Shown one piece after another: positions 49,690-59,600 of a stretch of DNA of 64,000 nucleotides. A model generated the notes under the pieces. That model was not told where the DNA came from, ran no database searches, and saw only the letters and a list, made by a program, of their open reading frames with translations. Positions within the stretch are counted from its first letter, which is position 1; every line of letters begins with the position of its first letter. Origin of the DNA: Magnolia sinica (taxonomy: Eukaryota; Streptophyta; Magnoliopsida; Magnoliales; Magnoliaceae); NCBI RefSeq assembly GCF_029962835.1, contig NC_080577.1, positions 27,014,501-27,078,500 of the forward strand, given 5' to 3'. A program made the translations under genes and the position numbers.

Positions 49690-50430
49690 TCAAATTGAAT
49701 ACATAACGTTTAGAGTATATGTGATGATCATTTCATCAAAAATTCCTAAATACTTTGAAATTACTCTCAATTGATAGTTGGTTGAAGGGAAATTAAAAAA
49801 ATAAATAAATAAATAATAATTTATTAATTTTTAATTAAAAATTATTTTTATTTTTCAAAAAATGACAATATTAATTTTTAATTAAAATTTAATTTAATTT
49901 TTCAAAAAATGACAAGGACTTAACAAATCAATAAATCAGCCCTCATACATGCTTGATTTCATGTTTGGAGTGTAACATTGCAAACGATTTGGAAGAAATT
50001 GAGAAATTTTTGAATTTTTTTTCAAATTTTCCAAAATCGGATCACCTATGCTCAAATTTTGAGTGTATGTGATGATCATTGCATCAAATACTCCTAAATA
50101 TTTCAAAATTTGTCTTAATTGATAGCTAGTTGAAGGAAAATTTTGAAAAAAAAAATGTGGAGAACATGAAAAACCAATGGATATCGAAATCAAAGCTCCA
50201 ACTCCATGATTTTTCATGCAAAACATGAAAAACTAATGGATTTATAACTATTTGACACTGATTTAACATAATTTCAACAACAACAAAAAAATCAGAAATT
50301 GAAAATGCTCACCGGATCAAACATGTGGGATATATTGGCACTACCTGTGCGTTTCGTATCGCACAGGTGGGATACAAGATATATCGTGGGATATCTAATC
50401 CGATATCGTCAATATTCAAAACATTGGTTA
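49690..50430. repeat. Dispersed non-coding element, partner of 38661-39190
   Basis: It contains two diverged direct copies of GTATATGTGATGATCATTTC followed by ATCAAAAATTCCTAAATACT (49715 and 50065), the second leading into TTGATAGCTAGTTGAAGG. Near its right end are GATATATCG/CGATATC words and a perfect GTGCG-TTTCGTATCGCAC small hairpin. No coding. Confidence 0.6.
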
Positions 50431-50507
50431 TTGCTTTTCCTTTTTGGGTTGCCTTGGCTCACTTTAATAAAGTTTTGCTTCAATCTTCAAAAAAATAAAA
50501 AAATAAA

Positions 50508-51240
50508 AATCTAGTTAAGGGCAACCAAATTCCAATCCCCCGGGGCTTTTTGCCAACTTTTAAGCGAAAAATCTTAGTAAGGACACCTAAATGCCTTTCC
50601 TTGAGGCATTTTTCCCACTTTTTAATTTAAAACTTGGGTAAAAGGCACCAAAATGCCAAACCTTGAGCCCTTATGCCCACTTTCAAGTTAAAAAATCTGC
50701 ATAAGGCCTTCTAAATGCATTTCCTTTAGGCATTTCTCCCAACTTATCATCATTATCTAAACCTTATCTCAACTAATTGGGGTGTTGGCTTATCAAGTTA
50801 AAAATATGGTAAAGGGCACCAAAATGCCAATCCTTCAGGCACTTTGTGCAATTTTCAGGTTAAAAATCTATGTAAGAGTACCTAAATCCCAACCTTGAGG
50901 CATCTTGCCTACTTTCCAATATAAAAATCAAGATAAGGGCACTTAAATCCTTTCCCTGAGGCACTTTTTCCACCTTCAAAGTTTAAAAATCTAGGTAAGG
51001 GCATCTAAATCCCTACCCTTGAAACATTTTGCAACTTCCCAATTTAAAAATCAAGGCTATGGTACCAAATTCCGACCTTTGGGCATTTTGCCTACTTTTG
51101 AAGCCGAAAATTAAGGTAAATGCACCTAAACTTCCATCTGTAAGCCATTTTGCGCTCTTTTCAAGTGAAATTTTTTGGTAGAGAACTTAAATGTCTACCC
51201 TTCAAGATTTTTTCCACTTTTCAAGTTTAAACTCTTAGGT
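50508..51240. repeat. Degenerate minisatellite of about 60-bp units
   Basis: About twelve copies of TAAAAATCTAGGTAAGGGCA, then CCTAAATGCCAACCTTGAGG, then CATTTTGCCCACTTTTCAAG. One copy is interrupted at about 50747-50793 by a fragment carrying AACCTTATCTCAACTAATTG, flanked by CTTATCA on both sides. Confidence 0.88.
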
Positions 51241-51243
51241 TTC

Positions 51244-51345
51244 GTGTATCCTGCTCATTAAATGAGTTGGTGAAGATAGTGTAGTGTGTATGAGTGATCC
51301 AAGGTTCAATCCTTGGTAGTGTTACCTTTAAAATAATAATTAGGT
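51244..51345 (+). mobile_element. Possible tRNA-derived SINE head
   Basis: The box-A-like AAATGAGTTGGTGAAG at 51260 and the box-B-like AAGGTTCAATCCTTGG at 51301 have tRNA-like spacing. The fragment is short and lacks a visible tail or target duplication. It abuts the left TIR of the next element. Confidence 0.4.
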
Positions 51346-51346
51346 G

Positions 51347-54005
51347 TTTAGCACGTAATTTTCATTTTCATTGAAAATTTGTGGTTTTTTCAGCTATCGG
51401 TCATCCACTTATCATTTATCATTGAATGTGGTAAGTAATTTTCCTTTTAAACTTTTGGATGGTTGTTGACGAAAATATCCCTACCAACAACTTTAAATGA
51501 CAACATACCCTTCCATGCTTTCAAAACCTATAATATTCTCTCCCTTTCTCTCATTTGTTCCATGCTATGAATATTGTGTAAGAACTCTGTTTAGTGGGCC
51601 TTACTGATCAACGGTCTGGATTGTCATACAGTTGGACTGCATGATTGAGTAGACCAGTGGGCCCCACTTCAGGTGATGCGCTGTGCAGTCTATCTGCGTA
51701 GCTCTGCATACTAGGGCTGGAATGCTATAGCTGTCTTACGCAGATAACAATTTGAGTTGCACTAGGATGCTACAATGTGGAGTGTGGGAGAGAGAGTTGT
51801 GATGGGTTTCAAACTCTCTCTCCACAGATTCTATAAAAGAGAGCTGGGTCCCCGATCTTACACCACGGCAGAAATTCGAGTCTCATCTTGTGAATTGCAG
51901 AAAGGGTGTGAAGGAAAGGAAGATCCTAGGCTCTACAGGTATTCTGATATTCTTATCCGGCTTCCATGGCGGCGTCTCAGCTGGGTAAGCTGTCCGACCC
52001 CTGATCACCATGTCTCATGCACAGACAAATCCGTGGGCTTATTCCGCATATAGATTTAGTCCCACATATTGCCCTTTCGTTTGATTGTTTTCGATTGTGT
52101 GTATGTGGTGTGAATGGCTTTGATGGAATGTTCCATATTTCAAATGGGTCTCATTGTTTACATGAAATGGGTCATATACATTCATACTGTTGATCAAAAA
52201 ATCATTACATGTTATAAATACCTTGAGGTCCATCATGATGGGCTCAGATTCACCGGAATGATGGTGTTTATTTGAGATCTTGCATCATGAGTTCCACACA
52301 ATCCTTGTGGATCATGGGCCATGGTTATTGGACAAAGAGATGGAGTGCGTAACCTAGGAGTTTATAAGCATAGATAAGAAAATGGTTGGAGGGGATCATG
52401 CCCACGTGGCCTAGAGTAAGGCCCACCGTACAGACAACTTGTATGAATCCAAGCCTGTGCAAGGGGTGCTGTACCCCCTCACACAAGTCACTTTGGAAGT
52501 TTCCTGTTCCAAGTTGTTTTCCCTTAATTATCTCTCTTCATCCAATTCGGATATTGCTCTATTGAGATGTGTTTTATTTTTATTAGAATACTATGGTTTT
52601 TTAATTCATATTTGCTATGGATTTTTCTAAAAATATGGGATTTATATGGGGCCCGCTAAAGGTAATGCAAATTCAGCCCATCCTTGTGCATGTGATCATG
52701 CGTCACTGTGTGGGCCCACGTAAACTGTTCTGTGGGGCTTGGGACATGTGACATGTGGGTCGTGTCTAGATCTGATGTGAGGTGGACCCCATACCCCTGG
52801 GCCCCTTTAAAATTGTGTGGGGCCCAGCTGTTTTGGATGTGCAAACGTCCTGCGCATGCCCTTGCTGGACGTTGCTAGACAGCTGGATTGCGGCCCACTT
52901 TCGACCGACTTATTGAGATCCAAACTAAAATTTTAACCGTACATCTTGTCGCACTCGCCGATACCTTCGTAACGAGTGGTTGCACACCCAAAATGGACAT
53001 CAGATGGCTGAGATCTAGTTGGAACAAGTTGGGCTGTCTAGGTGCATGCATCCCACAATCCTAGGTGACATCATTTAACATGCGGCCCACTTTTAAGCAA
53101 TTTCATGGTCCCCTTTAGAGCATCCAAGTCGATAGGATTGTAGTCCCTGATGTCAACTTCGAAACGTGGGGTTGTTTGCCCCGATTAGAATTCAGACTGT
53201 AAAGTCATTAGATAGATAAGATCGACTCTCTGTTGACTAAGCAATAACCGACATTGGGTAGGCCATATCTCAAGATCTATTGATCCGATTGAGATGATTT
53301 TATCCGAGTGTTCTTTAAGACGCACACATGGGATTGGACAGGTAGATCAGACACTAGGTATCAAGATTTATCCATAGAAATCCGGGACCATCCATTGCGC
53401 AAGCTTGGATCTTTATAGGTTGTCCGTACGGTGGGCTCTACTCTAGGCCAGGTGGGCATGGTCCCCTTTCACCATTCTCTTATCCATGCTTGTAAACCCA
53501 GGATTACGCACTCCATCTTTACTTCCCACAACCATGGCCCATGGATTTATATTGAATGGTGTGGAACTTGTAATGCAAGATCTCACGTAAATACCATCAT
53601 TCCGGTAAATCCGAGCCCACCGTGATGGACCTCAAGGTATTTATAACATGTGAAATGATTTTCTCCTCAAAACTATGAATATATATCCCATCCTATGTAA
53701 ATAATGAGAACCACTCAAAATATGAAACCTTCCATCATGGCCCATCTCCACCGCATTCACACAATTTAAAACCATCGAATGAAAAGAGAATATCCACAAG
53801 ATGGAATAGATGTGAGAGGGAGAGAATGTAAAGCCTAAGAGGATAATGTTGTCATTATAAATTATGGGTATGAATATTTTTGTCAACATCCATCAAAAAA
53901 TTTAGAAGAAAATCATTTACCATATTCAATAATAAGTGATAAGTGAATGGCGTATAGCTAAAAAAACCATGAATTTTCAATGAAAATTAAAATTAAGTGC
54001 TTAAT
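51347..54005. mobile_element. Foldback DNA element with about 620-bp inverted arms
   Basis: The left arm (51347-52470, minus an inserted solo LTR) is complementary to the right arm (53385-54005). Matching words include AGCACGTAATTTTCATTTTC and the right-arm complement AGCACTTAATTTTAATTTTC, TTACATGTTATAAATACCTT at 52200, and CACGTGGCCTAGAGTAAGGC at 52410. About 0.9 kb of unique spacer separates the arms and no transposase is present. The family is unassigned; long-TIR Mutator-like or foldback elements are the likeliest. The outer target duplication was not resolved. Confidence 0.75.
51577..52066 (+). mobile_element. Solo LTR with perfect 5-bp TSD (TATTG)
   Basis: It begins TGTAAGAACTCTG and ends TTAGTCCCACA, flanked by TATTG at 51572-51576 and 52067-52071. 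A TATA box (TTCTATAAAAGAGAG, 51830) lies about two thirds into U3/R. The empty site can be read in the other arm of the host foldback element, where the same position is uninterrupted. TG...CCCACA ends suggest a Ty1/copia-type LTR. No internal domain remains, as expected after LTR-LTR recombination. Confidence 0.9.
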
Positions 54006-54025
54006 TTTTTTTTCAAAAAACCATG

Positions 54026-54281
54026 AATGGCGTTTCTTCGGAATGAACGCGGGCCCACATCTTCTGACCTGGGTATTGGTTCGGAGCGCAAGTCGCGGCG
54101 TTAGAACAGCGGCGACGGCGCAGTCGATAAGATACAAGTTTCGAATCGAGCCGACGTTGGTATGCAGGACTCGGCTTAAGATCGCGCGCAAACGTCGGAT
54201 ACGGGTAGAGAGTTGCCGGAATTCGACCGGGAGGATCGCGGAAGCTTACGGAATGGTACGGACTATGATACGGGTCTTACA
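54026..54281 (-). mobile_element. LTR-G fragment (5' end only)
   Basis: It ends CGGGTCTTACA, the complement of the LTR-G start. It contains the complement of the GC-rich first 250 bases, including GATCGCGCGCAAACGTCGG and GGCGACGGCGCAGTCG. The remainder of the LTR is missing on the left, where the foldback element ends. Confidence 0.8.
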
Positions 54282-54784
54282 CCTTTCGCAGAAATTTCCT
54301 ATGCTAGAAACCTAAGTGGGACCCACCGTGATGTTTTTGAGAAATCCAATCCGTCCATCCGTTTTATGAGATTATTTAAGGACATGCACATAGAAATGAG
54401 CCGAATCCAATACTCCAGTGAACCATATCCAACTCTCAGGTGTGCCACACCACAGGAAACAGTGGTCATTAAAATGCCACAATTAAAAACTTCTTAGGTC
54501 TCGCCATAATGTTTATTTACCATCCAACCCATTGAAAATGTCACATATACACCAATGAAGAGAAAAGAAAAATACCAGCTTGGTCCAAAACCTTTATGGC
54601 CCACAGGAAGTTTTTAAAGGTCAATCACCACTCATTCCTGTGGTATGGTCCACTTTAGATTTGGACCTGCTTTACTTTCATTATCGTGACCCTAATATGA
54701 GCTGGAAAAACTGATGGACAACGTGGATATACACGCATACATTAAGGTGTGCCCCACAGTTAGGGAAACACCCACTACCATGCT
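54282..54784. mobile_element. MITE-like element of the CCACCGTGATG family
   Basis: It starts CCTTTCGCAGAAATTTCC and runs AAACCTAAGTGGGACCCACC. Conserved internal words shared with other copies include CCATCCAACCCATTG, CAGCTTGGTCCAAAACCTT and TGGGCCACAGGAAG-like stretches. The family repeats at 56002-56181, 62033-62325 and 62412-62881. Non-coding, ends approximate. Confidence 0.55.
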
Positions 54785-54793
54785 ACCCTAGTA

Positions 54794-55331
54794 GAAATCG
54801 GATTGCGTACTGAGTTACTCAGTAGGCTCTTATCGTACTGAGTAAACTCAGTTGGGTCCACCACGAATGCACGTGGTTTATCCATGCCGTCCATTCGTTT
54901 TTCCAGATCATTTTATGGGTTCAAACCAAAATTAATGTATATACAAATCACAAGTGGACCATACCACTGGAAAAAGTGGAAGTATTGATTTCAATCGTTG
55001 AAAACTTTCTAAGGCCCCCAATGATGTTTATTTGTCATCCAACCTGTTCATAATATCAGAAAGACATGGATGAAGGGAAAACATAAATATCAGCTTGATC
55101 TAAAACTTCTGTTGTCCCCAAGAATATTTCAACGGCAGATGTTCAATTCACACTGTTTCCGGTGGTGTGGTCCATTTGAGGTTTGAATATGCTCCATTTT
55201 TGGGATAAAGCCTAAAATTATGTGTTAAAAGAGATGGACGGAGTGGATATAATGCATGAATGACACTGGGGCCCACGGAGTTTACTCAGTACGCTTACCG
55301 TACTGAGTTACTCAGTACGCAATCTGCTTCC
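54794..55331. mobile_element. Mutator-like MITE with 9-bp TSD (ACCCTAGTA)
   Basis: Perfect 9-bp direct repeats ACCCTAGTA lie at 54785-54793 and 55332-55340. The left terminus is GAAATCGGATTGCGTACTGA and the complement of the right terminus is GGAAGCAGATTGCGTACTGA. The homology then continues as subterminal TACTGAGTAACTCAGTA palindromes. Nine-base duplications are the Mutator hallmark. No transposase; 538 bp. Confidence 0.85.
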
Positions 55332-55411
55332 ACCCTAGTAACACCTGATCCGCTCCCACACATGTGGACCACTCAAAGCTTCCGCCCGTTCCCAGATATG
55401 GGCAGAGGTAG

Positions 55412-55992
55412 GACTTGACAAGTTGAGTACTCAAGTCTGCTACTGAAGTGACATCACTAAGTTATGTGGGCCCTGCTATGATGTATGTGTTGTATCCACA
55501 CCGTCCATCCATTTTGAAATATCATTTTAGGGCATGAGCCAAAGAATGAGGCAGATAAAAATCTATAGTGGACCCATCACAGAAAATAGTAGGGAGAGTG
55601 ATTCCCACCGCTGAAACTATCCCAAGGCTCACCATAATGTTTATTTGAAATCCAACCTGTTCAAAAGTTTTAAAAAAATAATGAAATAAGGGAAAACATA
55701 AATATCAGCTTGATCTAAAACTTTTGTAGCATTTAGAAGTTTTTAATGATGGCGTCAGTCCCCACTATTTTCTGTGTCGAGGACCATTGGAGCTTTGGAT
55801 TTAACTCATTCTTTGGATATTGCCTTAAAATGATCTCTCCGAATGGATGGAAGGCGTGGATACAGAACATACATCATGGTGGGGCCCACGAAACTTGGTG
55901 ACATCACTTCAGTAGCTAGCTACTCAACCTGTCAGTAGCTAATTAGTGCTCCTCGGTAACTACCTCCCTAATTACGCACGCAATCCGCCTCC
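55412..55992. mobile_element. Related Mutator-like MITE, left terminus degraded
   Basis: The right end, complemented, reads GGAGGCGGATTGCGTGCG, like the termini of the preceding element. The inner inverted repeats match: TGCTACTGAAGTGACATCAC at 55438 against the complement of GTGACATCACTTCAGTAGCT at 55899. The left terminus could not be placed and no 9-bp duplication was found. Confidence 0.65.
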
Positions 55993-56887
55993 AAGATGTC
56001 CAGGATCTTGCTAAGTTAGCTGGAAATCTAGGTGGGGCCCACCATGATGTTTGTGAGAAATTTATCCTATCCATCCATTTTTTGAGCTTATTTTAAGACT
56101 TGAGACCAAAAGTGAGCAGGATACAGTACTTAATTGAGCCGTAGTGAAGGAAAAGGGGTAGGAAAAGTACTTAATTGAGCCGTAGTTGTAAGACCCGTAT
56201 ACTATCCCGTACCGTTCCGTAGGCCTCTGCGGTCCTCTCAATCAAATTCCGGTGACCCGCGATCTGTTATCGACATTTGCGCGCGACCCTGAGTTGTATC
56301 CTGTCGATTTGAGTTAGCTCGACTTGAGACTTGTATCATTGCGATCGCGCCGTCACCGCGATTCCGATGTCGCGTCTCGCACGCCAAGGTGATATCTGGG
56401 CCAGGAGATGTGGGTCCGCGTTCAGTTCGAGAAAAACGCCGCGTGTTACAATCCCGAGAATCCATCACATCAATCCCATCAATCAAGTACATATCACTCA
56501 CCCATCCCCAAGTACAACCCCCATCCCTAAAGTCAACTCTCCCATCATTCATCCATCACTCATAGATCACTCACCCATCTCTCTCTTACAACCTCTCTCT
56601 CTCTCTCATCTCTCTCTCTCCCTCATTCTCTCCAAGCAACCGTCCATGGCTTCCATGGGAGAGAAACTAGTGTGGCCCACTCCCTACCACCCAATCCCAA
56701 TCGTTGAAATCGTACCTTTGGAGCTCTATCATGCATTGGCGAAAGAAGGAAGGGGAGATCAAAGGTGGGTGTTCATCCGTCGATTTTTAAGTTTGATAGC
56801 CCACTTGTGGTGGGACCCAATTGATGTATGCATTGTATCTTGCATGGAGGAGCTCACAGTGGCGGAGTTCCTCCCATCTCCACCATC

Positions 56888-56889
<2 letters not shown>

Positions 56890-56935
<46 letters not shown>
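56890..56935. repeat. (CT)n microsatellite in the LTR
   Basis: A CT dinucleotide run with one TT interruption. The LTR-G copy at 34464 has a much shorter CT tract at the same place (34960). Confidence 0.95.
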
Positions 56936-58739
56936 TGATGTGTGGCCCACCATGATCTTATCCACACCGTCCCATTTGTGGGGCCCACCTTACCAACGTC
57001 CAACAGTAGGCCTCCTGCCTGTCCGCTTGGACAGACCTGGATGGAGGAGAAAATACAAATGTCAGCTCGATTCAAACAGTGGTGGGCCACCACGTGGACC
57101 CACCATGATATATGTATTTTTATCATAGCCGTCCACCATCCAGACGGTGCTGGACGTGGACCCCAGAGTGATGTATGTGTATGATCTACGCCGTTCGTCC
57201 GTACATGGGGCATGGGACCCATGATATATGGGCTGCATCTTCACCATCCAGCAGCAGGCGCTGCTGGAGAGGCAGATCCAAATATCTGTTTGAACCAATG
57301 CTGGTGGGCCACCACGTGGCCCCACCTTGATTTATATGTTGTATCTGCTACCGTCCAGCAGATAGGACGTGGGATCCACCGTGCTGTGTATGTTTCATCC
57401 TCACCGTCCAATCCCGTATCGTGGAAAACGGGTTGGCTGGGTATCTCACACCAGTCACTGGTGCATTAACGCCACCAAACTCTATGGGTCCCATTGCTGT
57501 GACGTTAGCAAGGTCTGTGGGACCCATCTGAGGTATGTGTTTCACATCCATACCATCCATCCACGTGTGTGAAACCACATGTGTGGGGCCTACCATCCTT
57601 CCACATGTGTGGGCCTACCATGATTGCATGGGTCTCATCTCCACCGTCCAACTGTTGGACGGTGGCAACCCACCTTGATGCATGTATTTTTAATCCCCAC
57701 CGTCCAAAGATGTCTGGACGGTGCAGTGGCTCTAGACGGTGTAGTGGGAATCCCACCATGATGTGTGCTGATGCGCACCGTCCATTTGTAGAGCCTCACA
57801 CGTGATGTAAGTGTTTTATATATATGCTGTCTAACAGCGTAGGCCCCACACACATGGAAACCACGTGATGCATGTGATGTGGCGTGTGGACCCCCCTTGA
57901 CGTTTGTACAATATCCAGGCCGTCCGTCAGTGCTCCTGGACGCTGGACTTATGCAATATTTTATTTTGTATATATGTATTTTTTAATATAATATTATGGT
58001 GGGCCCTGATGTACGTGGGACCCACCTCATATGAAAGCAGATTGGCTGCTGTAACTCACACCAGCTATATGGCTGATGTTATGACATCAGCAGGCCCATG
58101 GGACCCACCAAATGTATGGGTCTGATCCAGACCGTCCAACATGTTGAACGGGTGGAACCCACCTTAATGAATGTATTTTATATCCACCCCGTCCATCTGT
58201 TGTGGACGTGGGACCTGCCCCATACGCATGACATGTGTGGGCAGGTGGGGGCCCACCTTGATATATATCCAGCCGTCCATCTGTTTTGTTATGTGGGGGC
58301 CTGCCTTTATATATATTTTTTAATCCATACCGTCCAATGTTTGGATGGTGTTGGAGTGCTATGAACCCCACCATGTTATATGTATTTCATCCACACCATC
58401 CACATATCTGGACGAAGCTGTTCAATGTTTGGATAGTGTTGTGGACCCCACCTTGATGTATGTTCATATCCACACCGTCCACAATGTTTGGATGGTGCTG
58501 GACATGCTTGGACGGTGTTCGGATAGTGTTTGGGTGGTGCTGCCGACCCCACATCAATGTATGTTTCGTATCCACACCATCCAGAGTGTTTAGATGGTGC
58601 TGGGCAATGTCTGGAAGGTGTTGATTCACATGGACAATGTTTGGACAGTGTAGATCATCATTAGTGGGCCATGTGCCCCATAGAACGATGTGTACAGTGA
58701 TACACATGTTGCACCTGTCATTATTGAAGTGATTTTAGA

Positions 58740-59600
58740 TGTAATCCAAGCTCCCATCTATGAGGCCCACCTTGATGTATTTTGTGGCCCATCCATCAGG
58801 CTCACTTTGAAGTATTTTGTGGCCCATTCGAGAGGTCCACCTTGATATATTTATAACCCATCTATGAGGCCTATTAGTGCGGCCCATTGATGCAGCCCAC
58901 TTGATGTGTATAAGGCCCATTGGGGTAGCCCATTGATGTGGCCCACTTGTCATATATGAGGCCCATTGGGGCAGCCCATTGATGCGGCCCACTTGTCGTA
59001 CATGAGGCCCATTGGTGCGGCCCAATGATGCGACCCACCGTGATGTATATGTTGTATATTCACACCATCCATTCATGTGACCCCCACGTGATGTACGTAT
59101 TTAAAGCCTAGAGGCGAGGCCCGATGTAATGAAATGAGGCCTATTGATGCGGCTCACTTGATGTATTGGCCCATTGGTCTGGCCCATTTGATGTATGTTG
59201 GCCCATTAGTGCGGCCCATTGATGTAGCCCACTTGATGTGTACGAGGCCATTACTGCGGCCCATTGATGTAGCCCACATGCTGTGTATTTGGGGCCCATG
59301 TGTTGGGCCCACCTGTTATGTATTTAAGGCCCACGAGTGAGGCCCATTGTGATATACTTTCGACCCATATGATGAGGCCCGTTATGATGTATTTCCAGTC
59401 CATTTGGTAAGGCCCGTAATGATGTATTTCCAGTCCATTTGGTAAGGCCCGCTATGATGTATTTCTGACCATGTGATGCAGCCCATAGGGATGTATATAG
59501 GGCCCATGTATTGCGGCCCATTGTGGTGTACATGAGGTCCATGGGTGAGGCCCAATGCGATGAATGTGTGGACCAATGTAAGGTGTGATTTCACTATAAT
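58740..59600. repeat. Tandem GGCCCATTGATG-type array inside the LTR
   Basis: About 20 or more units of 30-40 bases, with variants GAGGCCCATTGATGCGGCCC and ACTTGATGTGTA, related in reverse to 32500-34130. Nearly every unit has one or two GGCCCA or GCCCAC words. Confidence 0.85.

Noticed and set aside
56331-57128. Longest open frame of the window (265 codons, plus strand)
   Set aside because: It lies wholly inside LTR-G, crosses a CT microsatellite and GTCC/GGCCCACC repeats, and has low-complexity composition with no domain.
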